From Gammaproteobacteria bacterium (GTDB lineage Bacteria > Pseudomonadota > Gammaproteobacteria > JAADHQ01): DNA of 56,673 bases. Below, one piece after another: positions 38,772 to 48,830 of the stretch. Position numbers and translations under genes: made by a program. The DNA lies in the NCBI GenBank assembly GCA_011052215.1, contig DRJK01000168.1, positions 1-56,673 of the forward strand. The letters run 5' to 3'. The notes beneath the pieces were generated by a model. The model was not told where the DNA came from. It worked only from the letters and a program-made list of their open reading frames with translations, and ran no database searches. Within the stretch, counting starts at the first letter, position 1. Each line of letters opens with the position of its first letter.

Positions 38772-39206
38772 ATGAATAAGAACTTTATCCAAAAACCACT
38801 GGCTGCAGCAATGGGCGCTGCTTTTCTGACATCTGTCTCAGCAATGTCTGTGGCTGGAACAAATCAAAACCCGTTCTCAGCAACACAACTGAACAACGGT
38901 TACATGCAAACTGCGGCAGCAGAAGGCAAATGTGGCGGCCAGAAAGAAATGAATAAACCCAAGGAAGGTAAATGCGGCGGCAACAAGGTAATGAAGAAAA
39001 GTATGGAAGGTAAATGTGGTGCCAGCAAGGAAATGAAGAAAGGCAAGGAAGGTAAATGTGGTGCTGCCAAGGTCAAGAATGAAGGCAAGTGTGGCGGTAA
39101 AAAAGGAATGGTGAAAAGCATGGAAGGAAAATGCGGCGCCAGCAAGCAAGCGAAGAAAGCCAAAGAAGGTAAATGTGGTGAAGGCAAGTGCGGTGGCAAG
39201 AAATAA
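38772..39206 (+). CDS. hvfA: HvfA-type precursor with eight EGKCG repeats
   Basis: A 144-residue exported small protein: signal peptide (to about residue 29, MSVAG), a spacer with NPFSATQLNNGYMQTA, then eight EGKCG motifs separated by short Lys/Met/Ser/Ala linkers (about residues 51-144). This is the substrate of the adjacent MNIO enzyme. In the Haemophilus Hvf system the EGKCG Cys become oxazolone/thioamide groups that bind copper; that chemistry is inferred here. A strong AAGGAG lies 8 nt before the ATG. First gene of an operon with hvfB, hvfC and a DoxX gene. The repeat count is high for the family as I recall it. Confidence 0.88.
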   Translation: MNKNFIQKPLAAAMGAAFLTSVSAMSVAGTNQNPFSATQLNNGYMQTAAAEGKCGGQKEMNKPKEGKCGGNKVMKKSMEGKCGASKEMKKGKEGKCGAAKVKNEGKCGGKKGMVKSMEGKCGASKQAKKAKEGKCGEGKCGGKK

Positions 39207-39218
39207 GGTTACTGTTCT

Positions 39219-40070
39219 GTGAGTCAATCACAATATCCTGTTGAAGGTAGTGGTCTCGGTTTAAGGCGATCCCTGTTGGGTGAGCTGACCGAGGCCCACC
39301 CTTCACAAATCGATTTTATGGAAATTGCCCCGGAAAACTGGATCGGCCTGGGTGGTACTTTTGGCAAACAGTTTCGCTATTTTACAGAACGCTACCCGTT
39401 TATCTGCCACGGCCTGTCACTGTCTATAGGTAGCCCCTCTCCACTGGATATGGATTTTTTAAAAGACCTGAAGGATTTTTTAAAAAATCACAATATCAAG
39501 GCCTACTCCGAACACCTCAGTTTTTGCAGCGATACCGGGCATCTGTATGATCTGATGCCTATCCCGTTCACCGATGAAGCCGTTAAATATGTAGCCGACA
39601 GAATTCGCACCGTACAGGATACACTGGAACAACGTATCGCGATGGAAAACGTCTCTTACTACGCAGCACCCGGTAAGGAAATGGAGGAAATTGACTTCCT
39701 CAATGCCGTCATTTCAGAGGCTGACTGCGACCTGTTGCTGGATGTTAATAATATTTATGTTAACAGTGTTAATCACCGCTATGATGCGGAGACATTTTTA
39801 AAGGCCCTTCCGGCCGAAAGGATCATGTATCTCCATATAGCGGGTCATTACCAGGAGGCCGAAGACCTGGTCGTCGACACCCACGGCGCAGACATTATTG
39901 ATCCTGTCTGGGCGTTGCTGGACAAGGCCTATGAGGCCTTCGGCGTTGTACCTACCTTACTGGAACGTGATTTCAATATTCCACCCCTTAAGGAATTATT
40001 GAAAGAAGTGGATATTATTTCATCCATGCAGAACAAATGGAATCACCAGCATGACCAGCAACATGCATGA
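39219..40070 (+). CDS. hvfB: MNIO peptide maturase HvfB (DUF692)
   Basis: Multinuclear non-heme iron oxidase, 283 residues, TIM-barrel fold. Family segments that supply metal ligands are visible: HGLSLSIGSPSPLD, EHLSFCS, MENVSYYAAPG, DVNNIYVNSVNHRYD, LHIAGHYQEA and VDTHGADI. It is expected to oxidise the Cys residues of HvfA, using HvfC for substrate recognition. The start is GTG at 39219 (AAGG about 10 nt upstream). It begins 12 bp after hvfA and overlaps hvfC by 20 nt. Confidence 0.92.
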   Translation: MSQSQYPVEGSGLGLRRSLLGELTEAHPSQIDFMEIAPENWIGLGGTFGKQFRYFTERYPFICHGLSLSIGSPSPLDMDFLKDLKDFLKNHNIKAYSEHLSFCSDTGHLYDLMPIPFTDEAVKYVADRIRTVQDTLEQRIAMENVSYYAAPGKEMEEIDFLNAVISEADCDLLLDVNNIYVNSVNHRYDAETFLKALPAERIMYLHIAGHYQEAEDLVVDTHGADIIDPVWALLDKAYEAFGVVPTLLERDFNIPPLKELLKEVDIISSMQNKWNHQHDQQHA

Positions 40071-40830
40071 TGAAAAACAGCCTGCATTTATGCGCAGACA
40101 ATTCGAGTTTGCTGCACACATCAGAAACCCGGCGCTCAATAAAAAACCTGAAGGTATCGAGAACAGGCGCATGGGAATCTATCGCGACCTGTTCTATAAC
40201 AATGTTGAAGGCTTTATAGCCAGCGGTTTTCCTGTACTGCGTGAAATTTTTTCTGATGAATCCTGGCACTCCATGGTCAGGGACTTTTACACCAGACACA
40301 GGTGCAAGACTCCATACTTTTTGGAAATTTCACAGGAATTTCTCGATTATCTCGGCAATGAACGTGATAACCCGAATGATCCCGCCTTTATCAACGAACT
40401 GGCCCATTATGAATGGACCGAACTGGCCATGAGTGCAGCAGAGGAAGAAATATCTGATGAAGGCATTGATACCAGGGGTGACTTAATCCAGGGCACACCT
40501 ATATTATCACCACTGGCCTGGCTCCTTACCTATCAGTTTGATGTGCAACACATCGGGCCGGATTATCAGCCGGAAGTACCACCGCAACAGGCCACCACCC
40601 TGGTTGTGTATCGTAATCGTGACGATGAAGTCGGCTTCATGGAAGTCAATCCGGTAACAGCTCACCTGGTTCAAAGTCTTGAACTGAACCCCGGCCAGAC
40701 CGGCATGGAAATATTAAATAAAATTGCTGAAGAATTGAACCATTCTGACCCGGGTGCTGTCATAAAGGGTGGAATGCAGATAATGAATCAATTACGCGAA
40801 GCCGATATATTGTTGGGGGTGCGTAATTAA
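40051..40830 (+). CDS. hvfC: HvfC-type RiPP maturation partner (DUF2063)
   Basis: A 259-residue soluble protein. The N-terminal half is the DUF2063 / putative DNA-binding domain (FMRRQFEFAAHIRNP, RRMGIYRDLFYNNVEGFIAS), and a second alpha/beta domain ends in EGMQ-like GGMQIMNQLREADILLG. In MNIO systems this partner binds the precursor leader and forms a complex with the maturase; DNA binding is not shown. It overlaps hvfB by 20 nt, so it is translationally coupled. Confidence 0.88.
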   Translation: MTSNMHDEKQPAFMRRQFEFAAHIRNPALNKKPEGIENRRMGIYRDLFYNNVEGFIASGFPVLREIFSDESWHSMVRDFYTRHRCKTPYFLEISQEFLDYLGNERDNPNDPAFINELAHYEWTELAMSAAEEEISDEGIDTRGDLIQGTPILSPLAWLLTYQFDVQHIGPDYQPEVPPQQATTLVVYRNRDDEVGFMEVNPVTAHLVQSLELNPGQTGMEILNKIAEELNHSDPGAVIKGGMQIMNQLREADILLGVRN

Positions 40831-40850
40831 ACAATAAACGGAGAACTGGC

Positions 40851-41447
40851 ATGTTACTGACCATGCAAAATTTATTGAATCGCACCCGCGCATTCGACTT
40901 CATCGCACCACTCGCCATACGACTCTACCTGGCACCAATTTTCTGGATGGCCGGCATGACAAAATTCAACAGCTTTGAAGATACCTCGGCCTGGTTTGGT
41001 AATAAGGAATGGGGGCTTGGTCTGCCGTTTCCGGATATCATGGCCTTCCTGGCTACAGGTACCGAACTCGCCGGGGCTGTCATGCTGATATTTGGCCTGG
41101 GTGTACGCTGGATCAGCGTCCCCCTGATGGTCACGATGTTTGTTGCCATATTCCAGGTGCACTGGAAACACGGCTGGCAGGCCATAGCCGATGCCAAATT
41201 CTGTATGTTTAATTGCTCCGATGCACAGGGATCTATCGAAAGACTGAGTGCAGCAAGAGATATTCTGAAGGCACACGGCAATTATGAATGGCTAACCGAA
41301 CATGGCAGTTTCGTTATATTGAATAACGGAATTGAATTCGCTGTCACCTATCTTATCATGCTGCTGGTTCTGTTCTTTTACGGTGCCGGAAAATATGTCA
41401 GCGCGGATCACTGGATAGCCCGGTATTTTATGAAAAACCCGGCTTAG
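40851..41447 (+). CDS. hvfD: DoxX-family membrane protein (HvfD)
   Basis: A 198-residue integral membrane protein with about four helices. DoxX signature parts: LYLAPIFWMAGMTKFNSFED, GTELAGAVMLIFGLGVRW and ISVPLMVTMFVAIFQVHW. In HvfABCD-type clusters a DoxX protein is the fourth gene; its role (membrane redox or transport partner) is not known. GGAG at 8 nt supports the ATG. A long terminator and repeat copy B follow. Confidence 0.88.
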   Translation: MLLTMQNLLNRTRAFDFIAPLAIRLYLAPIFWMAGMTKFNSFEDTSAWFGNKEWGLGLPFPDIMAFLATGTELAGAVMLIFGLGVRWISVPLMVTMFVAIFQVHWKHGWQAIADAKFCMFNCSDAQGSIERLSAARDILKAHGNYEWLTEHGSFVILNNGIEFAVTYLIMLLVLFFYGAGKYVSADHWIARYFMKNPA

Positions 41448-41454
41448 GTTTATA

Positions 41455-41529
41455 CCACGGAGAATGAACAGATTATTTCACACCGTCTAACTCCTCAGAC
41501 AACAAATAATCTTCTCCGTGGCTTTTTTT
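41455..41529 (+). terminator. Terminator of the hvfABCD operon
   Basis: Outer stem CCACGGAGAA (41455-41464) / TTCTCCGTGG (41512-41521) and inner stem GATTATT/AATAATC, followed by TTTTTTT. The stop is at 41447. Also usable in the opposite direction for glnS, since the genes converge. Confidence 0.85.
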
Positions 41530-41543
41530 ATGTAATAATTTAT

Positions 41544-41778
41544 CACTGCTGCCCCGTTAACCTGTAACAAATATAGTTGAAAGGTAAACGGCAAGTCGAT
41601 TTTGAACTAAACAGGGCATTGCGGACATGAAACCGGCATAGCCAAATCAAGACACGCAAAAGACGCCATCCCTGGCCGCTCGGCTGCCGCATCCCTGCGG
41701 CAGACGGTCTTTATTTGGCTATGCCGATTCCATGTCCTCACATCGATGCTCGTTTCAAAAGTTAACAGGGCAGCAGTG
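41544..41778 (-). mobile_element. Copy B of the 235-bp palindromic element (complete)
   Basis: Termini CACTGCTGCCCCGTTAAC (41544-41561) and GTTAACAGGGCAGCAGTG (41761-41778) are inverted repeats. 9-bp flanks ATAATTTAT (41535-41543) and ATAAATTAT (41779-41787) match at 8 of 9. The internal inverted repeat is 41623-41653 against 41707-41737 (31 bp, three mismatches). An inner hairpin CTGCCGCATCCCTGCGGCAG lies at 41684-41703. Orientation is opposite to copy C. It contains no ORF and lies between convergent hvfD and glnS. Confidence 0.85.
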
Positions 41779-41847
41779 ATAAATTATATATCTTTGCAAG
41801 ATATGCTGTTTCCAGCACCTTCGTGCAGAAGCGGCCATGGTTCGTAT

Positions 41848-43533
41848 CTACATGCTGTTTTTCTTACTCCATGTATCTCTCAGGGTTACCGTGCGGTTGA
41901 AGACAGGCCGATTGCCGCTGACGTGCGCCTCATCCAGGCAGAAATAACCTTCACGCTCAAACTGAAACTGCTCACCTGGTTTAGCATCTGCCATGCTCAA
42001 TTCAATAAAACATTGGGTTAACGTCCAAAGTGAATCGGGGTTTATAAATTCCTTGTAGTCCTTGCCTGCACTTTCCGGGGCAGGAAGATTAAACAACCGG
42101 TCATACAGACGGATTTCAGCCTCGATTGCATGTGTAACCGATACCCAGTGTATGACCCCCTTTATTTTTCTGCCTTGCGGATTTTTACCCAATGTGTCGG
42201 GGTCATAGGTACAACGCAACTCGATAATATCGCCATTATTATCCTTGATTACCTCATTACATCGAATCACATAGGCGTTTCGCAAACGTACTTCTCCACC
42301 CGACACCAGTCGCTTGAATTTCTTGTTTGGGGCCACCTCCAGAAAATCTCCACGGTCTATATATATTTCGCGACCAAACGGAATTTTGCGTGTCCCCATT
42401 GACTCATCCTGCGGATGGTTCGCTGCATCCAATTCTTCCGGGTGGCCTTCCGGGTAGTTCTCGATTACCACTTTCAATGGATGCAGTACTGCCATACGCC
42501 GGGGGGCATGTTCGTTCAAATCTTCGCGTATACAGTTTTCCAGTACGCCCATTTCAACCGTATTATCAGACTTGGTGACACCAATACGATCACAGAAATC
42601 ACGGATAGACCTCGATGTAAAACCCCGTCTTCGCAAACCCGCTATGGTAGGCATGCGTGGGTCATCCCAGCCATCAACATGACCCTCCTTAACCAGTTCG
42701 GTCAATTTGCGTTTACTGACAATCGTGTATTGTAAATTCAGCCTTGAAAACTCTATCTGCCGTGGGTGGCAGGGAATGGAAATATTATCCAGAACCCAGT
42801 CATACAAGGGTCGGTGGTCCTCAAACTCCAGTGTACACAGGGAATGGGTAACTCCTTCCAGGGCATCGGATATCGGATGGGTATAATCATACATCGGATA
42901 GATGCACCATTTTTCACCTGTCTGGTGATGGATGACACCATGCCGAATACGATACAGGGTCGGGTCACGCATATTGATATTGGGTGAGGCCATGTCTATC
43001 CTGGCACGCAGCACACGCGCTCCATCTTCGAACTCACCCTCTTTCATACGTTTAAACAGGTCCAGGTTCTCTTCAACTGTTCGATTACGGCAGGGACTTT
43101 CGCGACCCGGTTCTTTCAATGTGCCGCGATATTCCCGAACCTCATCTGCACCAAGATCACAGACAAATGCCTTGCCATTTTTTATTAACTCCACTGCATA
43201 ATCATGTAGTTGCTGGAAATAGTCAGATGCAAAATACAAACGGCCACCCCAGTCAAAACCGAGCCATTTTACATCCTTCTGGATTGCGTCAACAAATTCC
43301 TCATCTTCCTTGTGTGGATTGGTATCGTCAAACCGAAGGTTACAGGTTCCATCATAGTCTTTCGCGATACCAAAATTAAGGCATATAGATTTGGCATGAC
43401 CAATGTGAAGATATCCGTTCGGCTCAGGCGGGAAACGTGTTGCCACCTTGCCTTCATTTTTACCCGTCTTGATATCTTCGTCGATTATATGGCGTATAAA
43501 ATTATTGGGGCTGACTGTTTCCTCAACACTCAT
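41848..43533 (-). CDS. glnS: Glutaminyl-tRNA synthetase
   Basis: Charges tRNA-Gln in the cytoplasm. The 561 residues include the HIGH motif ([20 protein letters not shown]), the KMSKS-type loop [10 protein letters not shown] and the beta-barrel anticodon-binding part ending in [13 protein letters not shown]. Gammaproteobacterial GlnRS type; this argues that the organism charges tRNA-Gln directly. Confidence 0.97.
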   Translation of the reverse strand: MSVEETVSPNNFIRHIIDEDIKTGKNEGKVATRFPPEPNGYLHIGHAKSICLNFGIAKDYDGTCNLRFDDTNPHKEDEEFVDAIQKDVKWLGFDWGGRLYFASDYFQQLHDYAVELIKNGKAFVCDLGADEVREYRGTLKEPGRESPCRNRTVEENLDLFKRMKEGEFEDGARVLRARIDMASPNINMRDPTLYRIRHGVIHHQTGEKWCIYPMYDYTHPISDALEGVTHSLCTLEFEDHRPLYDWVLDNISIPCHPRQIEFSRLNLQYTIVSKRKLTELVKEGHVDGWDDPRMPTIAGLRRRGFTSRSIRDFCDRIGVTKSDNTVEMGVLENCIREDLNEHAPRRMAVLHPLKVVIENYPEGHPEELDAANHPQDESMGTRKIPFGREIYIDRGDFLEVAPNKKFKRLVSGGEVRLRNAYVIRCNEVIKDNNGDIIELRCTYDPDTLGKNPQGRKIKGVIHWVSVTHAIEAEIRLYDRLFNLPAPESAGKDYKEFINPDSLWTLTQCFIELSMADAKPGEQFQFEREGYFCLDEAHVSGNRPVFNRTVTLRDTWSKKNSM

Positions 43534-43671
43534 AAGTATTCCTTTCAGGCTCTTCTGGCTATTTCTGTTTTATTTTATCCTGTCTGTGGTCGATACGCAC
43601 GTTTATTAACAGAAATGTATATGATAGCGAAATATCCAGTTGCAGGCGAACAGTGGAGAATAGAGCCCGGC

Positions 43672-46600
43672 TTAAACTGCCACCTCCTCATCTGCATCGC
43701 TCAGAGGTCTTGGTCTGTCAATATAAAAGCCCTGCACGTAATCTACGCCAATTTTTTCCAGTCTTTCCAGTATATCCTTGTCCTCAACAACTTCTGCAAT
43801 GGTTTTAATTCCCATTAAATGACCAATCCTGTTAATTGATGAAACCATTGCGTAATCCACCGGATCCTGTGCAATATCCCTGATAAAACTGCCATCAATT
43901 TTCAAAAGATCAACATCCAGATTTTTCAGATATGCGAATGAACTCAGGCCACTACCGAAATCATCAAGTGCAAACTTACATCCGGCCTCATGTAGTTGAT
44001 CAATAAAAATACGCGCGCTATCAAAATTTGCCACTGCGGCAGTTTCTGTTATTTCAAAGCAGATAATTGACGGATCTATATTATATTTTTTCATACTTTC
44101 CAGTATGTAATTCAGCATTTTTTTATCACCAACTGACTGGCCTGACAAGTTGATCGTGTAGGACATATTTTTAACAGGCCGGTCTTGTATCATGGCAAAT
44201 ACATCATTGATTACCCATTGATCGATATTAGACATCAGATGATATCTTTCTGCTGCCGGAATAAAAGCGCCGGGTAAAACAATATCCCCATTCTCATCAA
44301 GCATGCGAACAAGAATCTCGGAATACCAGACAACACCATTTTGAACAGGCTGAATAAGCTGGTAATAAGAGACAAATCTTCCCTCATCCAATGCCTGCTG
44401 AATTCGATGAACCCACTGCATCTCGCTCTTATGCTTCACCAGATCTGTATCGCCTTGCTGGTATTTATGTATTCGATCACGACCCAGATCCTTGGCCACG
44501 TAACAGGCCGCATCTGCCTCACTCAGCAATTCGGTAACGCTGATACTATTACGGGTTACCGGCACAACACCGATACTGACACCCAGCTCAAAAGTTTTTT
44601 CATCCCAGCTAAACCTGAATTCCTTGATCGCCTTTCTGATTTTCTCAAGAATCGAGTCGGCGCGGTCCATCCTGCATCCATACAATAACAGACCGAATTC
44701 ATCACCACCCAACCTGGCAAGTACATCATTGCTGCGAATATCAGTAACCAGTAACTGCGCTAATTGCTTCAGTAACCTGTCACCGGCAACATGCCCGCAG
44801 GTATCATTGACAACCTTGAACTGATCGAGATCCATGTAACACAAGGTATGATTACTTCCTGTTTTTTTGCTTTTATCCAGTGCCAGACCCAGTTGGTGGT
44901 CGAATTCACGTCGGTTAATCAGGCCCGTCAATGAGTCATGTGAGGCCTGGTAACTGAGTTTTTGTGTCAACTTCCACATATCGGAAATATCATGAAGAAC
45001 CATCACGACACCTTTTATATTACTGTCCTGGTCTCTCATTGGTGAGGTTGTCAGTTTTACCGCAAACCTTGCGCCATCATAGCGTATGGCATTTATATGT
45101 TCTGAAAAGACAACAACCTCCTCTTCAGAAATACATCTTTCTACCGGATCTTCGATAGTCACATTTGTTGTTGCATCAGAAAAACAAAGATAAGTTGATA
45201 AACTATTATTGATTGCCGATTCCCCGGAACAACCCAGCATCTGTTCGGCATAGGGGTTAATATAAATAATCCTGCCTTGTGTATCTGTCGTGATCACACC
45301 GTCACCGATAGAACGTAAAGTAATATGCGCTCTTTCCTTTTCCTCGAACAACTCGGCCTGTGCATTTTTGATCCTGGTAATATCACGCGTTACACCTTCA
45401 ACACCATCAACCTTGCCGCTATCGTCATAATGGTATTGTGCACTGGTTGAAACCCATACTTCACGCCCGTCAGCATGTCGTATTAACGACTGATAATTTT
45501 GCAAACTACCACCACTGGCTCTCAGTGCCTCCAGAAATTCCTTACGACCCTCCGGGTCAACATAATATGAAGTAAGCTCCTTTCCTATCACATCTTCAAA
45601 CTCATATCCAAGCATATTGCCGATCGATCTGGACAAGCGAATAATTTTACCGTCGAGGTTGGTGCGATAGTAGGTATCCTGCATATTATCCAGAATAGCG
45701 CGTAACTCCTCTTCTGATTGTCTGAGGCGTTGATCCTTCAATATTCTTTCTGTAGTATCATGTAACGACAGAACTGCACCAATACTATTGCCTTTTTCAT
45801 TTATTATTGCCTGACCACTCACGACAACGCTGCGCTGACCGGTTTCCAGTTTTAATATCAGTTCCTGTGGATCAAGAAAATTATTTTCCAGTACACGTAA
45901 AAAAGGATTCTCTTCATAAGTCAGCGGTCTTGATCCTTCAGAATCAAAAAATGTAAAATAGTCCTGCCAATGACTGCCATCAATAGCCACCTCGCCCAGG
46001 TCTCCAACTCTTATTGCCGCCTTGTTAAACAGGGTTACCCGCCCATCATTATCACATGCTACAACACCATCGGTTATACTGTTCAATAATGCCTTCAGAA
46101 AATTTCGTTCAAGATGTAATGAATGCTCAAGCAACACCTTTTTCTGGATTTGTCTCTCCAACTCATCTTTTGCGTTGCTCACACGCCTGTTAAAGAAAAT
46201 CACATAAAGCAGGAAGACTGCCATTGTCAAAACCAGTGATACTACAAAAATAATCCACCACATATATTTTTTCAGTAATAGCGCAGCTGAAAATGGCTTC
46301 ACATTCTTGTAATGGCCCACCTGCAGATCTCTCATCAAATCATGAATCACCTCGTAATTAGCTGGTTCACTCCAGCCGGTAACCCGTACGCGCCCCAATC
46401 TGATGACATTTGCCGGCATATTTAACAGTGCCGTATGAACCTTGCCAGCCAGTTCCTGATCGGTGTCGGCCAGTCGTGCAAATGGCCACTCCGGATAGAG
46501 TGATGTACTCAATAGATAGGGGAATTTTTTATCTTTCTTTCGTTGCAATACCCTGAAATTATCCAGCTTGATCTGCCCCTTGTCAGCCATCTGCTCAAGG

Positions 46601-47238
46601 ATACCGGTGCGTACCGTCCCGGCGTCAACGAGACCATCTCTTACAGCCAGAACGACCCCCGCCTGCGGAAAACCACTAAACCGCAGTTCTTTCATTTCTG
46701 TGAAGGGATCAATATTATTTTTTTTCAGTTCCCGCCATGCCATCTGAAAACCACCAAACGCCCCTGGTTTGACGCCCATAAAGGACTTGTTCGTCAGGTC
46801 ATTCAACGAATGTATATTTTCATTCTTCCTGGTAAAAATAACTGCACCGAATGAACTGATATCTATCCCCTTGTACTCTTTTTTCATTGTTGCAAGGGGT
46901 GATATATTAAACTGCCTCTCAAGATCAACATAATTACCGGAGTTGGTCAGAATAAAATCAACGGCATGGCTGGAAACCACGTCATGCATCTCCGAAAGAT
47001 GTAACGGGACAATCTGGAAATTATAACCGGGCAATGAATCTTTTAGATATTTGGAAAGTGGGGCCCAGGTTTTTAATGCAACATCGCCACCATGGATGGC
47101 GAGCACACCAATCCTGACAGTTTCATCTGCAACAGCATGGAATGAAAGAAGAGGGAAAATTATACAAATGATCAAAAACCGTTGCAACAGATGTCCCCGG
47201 GTAAAACAGGATTTCCAATTTTGAAAATATTTAACCAT
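43672..47238 (-). CDS. PhnD-like sensor with PAS, GGDEF and EAL domains
   Basis: Membrane c-di-GMP receptor/enzyme of 1188 residues. Order: signal/helix (about 19-33), a periplasmic PhnD/TctC-type substrate-binding domain (about 40-305; VRIGVLAIHGGDVALKTW), a transmembrane helix (about 327-349), three PAS domains (about 385-755), GGDEF (844-848, I-site RSND 835-838) and EAL. The EAL signature is EIL with Glu974, and the later phosphodiesterase motifs NLSGQ, FEITET, LDDFGSG, LKIDG and IAEVVE are present, so both activities look possible. The phosphonate-binding-like sensor suggests a small-molecule input. Monocistronic. Confidence 0.9.
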   Translation of the reverse strand: MVKYFQNWKSCFTRGHLLQRFLIICIIFPLLSFHAVADETVRIGVLAIHGGDVALKTWAPLSKYLKDSLPGYNFQIVPLHLSEMHDVVSSHAVDFILTNSGNYVDLERQFNISPLATMKKEYKGIDISSFGAVIFTRKNENIHSLNDLTNKSFMGVKPGAFGGFQMAWRELKKNNIDPFTEMKELRFSGFPQAGVVLAVRDGLVDAGTVRTGILEQMADKGQIKLDNFRVLQRKKDKKFPYLLSTSLYPEWPFARLADTDQELAGKVHTALLNMPANVIRLGRVRVTGWSEPANYEVIHDLMRDLQVGHYKNVKPFSAALLLKKYMWWIIFVVSLVLTMAVFLLYVIFFNRRVSNAKDELERQIQKKVLLEHSLHLERNFLKALLNSITDGVVACDNDGRVTLFNKAAIRVGDLGEVAIDGSHWQDYFTFFDSEGSRPLTYEENPFLRVLENNFLDPQELILKLETGQRSVVVSGQAIINEKGNSIGAVLSLHDTTERILKDQRLRQSEEELRAILDNMQDTYYRTNLDGKIIRLSRSIGNMLGYEFEDVIGKELTSYYVDPEGRKEFLEALRASGGSLQNYQSLIRHADGREVWVSTSAQYHYDDSGKVDGVEGVTRDITRIKNAQAELFEEKERAHITLRSIGDGVITTDTQGRIIYINPYAEQMLGCSGESAINNSLSTYLCFSDATTNVTIEDPVERCISEEEVVVFSEHINAIRYDGARFAVKLTTSPMRDQDSNIKGVVMVLHDISDMWKLTQKLSYQASHDSLTGLINRREFDHQLGLALDKSKKTGSNHTLCYMDLDQFKVVNDTCGHVAGDRLLKQLAQLLVTDIRSNDVLARLGGDEFGLLLYGCRMDRADSILEKIRKAIKEFRFSWDEKTFELGVSIGVVPVTRNSISVTELLSEADAACYVAKDLGRDRIHKYQQGDTDLVKHKSEMQWVHRIQQALDEGRFVSYYQLIQPVQNGVVWYSEILVRMLDENGDIVLPGAFIPAAERYHLMSNIDQWVINDVFAMIQDRPVKNMSYTINLSGQSVGDKKMLNYILESMKKYNIDPSIICFEITETAAVANFDSARIFIDQLHEAGCKFALDDFGSGLSSFAYLKNLDVDLLKIDGSFIRDIAQDPVDYAMVSSINRIGHLMGIKTIAEVVEDKDILERLEKIGVDYVQGFYIDRPRPLSDADEEVAV

Positions 47239-47274
47239 TCACTGAATTCTGCTGTTTTTGTTTGTATCTGAATC

Positions 47275-47505
47275 CACTGCTGTCCCGTTAACTTTATGAA
47301 GCATATAACAATGTGAGGACATGAAACCGGTAGGCCTGATCAAGACCGTCTGCCGCACGGATGCGGCAGCCGAGCCGCCATGGATGGCATGTTTTGCGCG
47401 TCTTGATCCGGCCTACCGGTTTCATGTCCGGATTACTCTATCTAGCCCGAAACGTACTTGCCGCTTACATTTCAACTATATTCGCCATGGGTTAACGGGA
47501 CAGTG
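47275..47505 (+). mobile_element. Copy C of the palindromic element (complete)
   Basis: Left terminus CACTGCTGTCCCGTTAAC (47275-47292), right terminus GTTAACGGGACAGTG (47491-47505). 9-bp flanks ATCTGAATC (47266-47274) and ATCTGAACC (47506-47514) match at 8 of 9. The internal arms 47317-47346 and 47400-47429 are a 30-bp inverted repeat with one mismatch. An inner hairpin CTGCCGCACGGATGCGGCAG lies at 47350-47369. It lies in the gap between argG and the GGDEF/EAL gene; the rest of that gap holds nothing recognisable. Confidence 0.88.
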
Positions 47506-47572
47506 ATCTGAACCACAATGCATACATGCTCCCTGCCTGCATGACAGCGTTTACATCAATCCAGGGTAGCCT

Positions 47573-48787
47573 TCATTGCTTTCTGGCGGCGATCCGCATT
47601 CTCAAGGCATTAAGTTTGATAAAACCCTCGGCATCTTTCTGGTTATATGCCCCTTCATCATCTTCAAAGGTGGCAATATTTTCATCAAACAGGCTATCTG
47701 TTTCTGACATTCTGCCAATAACATTAACATTACCTTTATACAACTTCAGTCTGACTGTTCCATTCACCGTACTCTGTGAGGCATCTATCATTTTCTGAAT
47801 CATCAGACGCTCCGGACTCCACCAGTAACCGTTATAGATCAGGCTTGCATAACGCGGCATCAGTTCGTCTTTCAGGTGTGCCACTTCGCGATCCAGTGTG
47901 ATTGACTCGATCGCACGATGCGCCTTGAGCATGACCGTGCCTGCGGGTGTTTCATAACAACCGCGTGATTTCATTCCTACATACCGGTTTTCAACAATAT
48001 CATCACGGCCAATTCCATTATTGCCTGCAACCCGGTTTAGTGTTTCCATGACCCGGGCAGGAGAAACAGCCTTTCCATCTATTGATACGATATCGCCTTT
48101 TTCATACCCCAGTTCTATGCAGGTTGCCTTATCAGGTGCCTTTTCAGGTGAAACTGTCCAGCGCCACATATCCTCTTCCGGTTCGGCCCATGGATCTTCC
48201 AGTATTCCGCCCTCATATGAAATATGAAGTGAATTGGCATCCATTGAATAAGGTGACTTTCCGCCTCTTTTCTGTTCGACGCTGATGCCATTCTTTTCTG
48301 CATAGGCCATCAGTTTTTCACGTGAATTCAGGTCCCACTCACGCCAGGGGGCAATAACCTTTACATCCGGCATCAGCGCATAGGCACCCAGTTCAAACCG
48401 CACCTGGTCATTACCCTTGCCGGTTGCCCCATGCGAGATTGCATCTGCTCCGGTTTTACGGGCAATTTCAACCAGACGTTTGGCTATCAATGGCCGGGCA
48501 ATCGATGTCCCCAGCAAGTATTCACCCTCATAAATCGTGTTGGCGCGAAACATGGGGAATACATAGTCACGTGCAAATTCCTCACGTAGATCCTCTATAT
48601 ATATTTCCCTGATTCCGTATGCCTCGGCCTTTGCACGTGCTGGTTCGACCTCTTCCCCCTGACCAATATCGGCCGTAAAGGTGACTACCTCACATCCATA
48701 GGTATCCTCGAGCCATTTCAAAATAACCGACGTATCCAGACCGCCTGAATATGCCAGCACGACCTTCTTGACCCCTGTCTTTGACAT
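47573..48787 (-). CDS. argG: Argininosuccinate synthase
   Basis: ATP-dependent ligation of citrulline and aspartate in arginine synthesis. The 404-residue length is typical of the short-type ArgG. N-terminal PP-loop [15 protein letters not shown], then [43 protein letters not shown] and [19 protein letters not shown]. It is flanked by repeat copies C (downstream) and D (upstream). Confidence 0.96.
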   Translation of the reverse strand: MSKTGVKKVVLAYSGGLDTSVILKWLEDTYGCEVVTFTADIGQGEEVEPARAKAEAYGIREIYIEDLREEFARDYVFPMFRANTIYEGEYLLGTSIARPLIAKRLVEIARKTGADAISHGATGKGNDQVRFELGAYALMPDVKVIAPWREWDLNSREKLMAYAEKNGISVEQKRGGKSPYSMDANSLHISYEGGILEDPWAEPEEDMWRWTVSPEKAPDKATCIELGYEKGDIVSIDGKAVSPARVMETLNRVAGNNGIGRDDIVENRYVGMKSRGCYETPAGTVMLKAHRAIESITLDREVAHLKDELMPRYASLIYNGYWWSPERLMIQKMIDASQSTVNGTVRLKLYKGNVNVIGRMSETDSLFDENIATFEDDEGAYNQKDAEGFIKLNALRMRIAARKQ

Positions 48788-48830
48788 TGATTACTCCTGA
48801 CTGCAACATAATGTTTATTATATCGTTATT

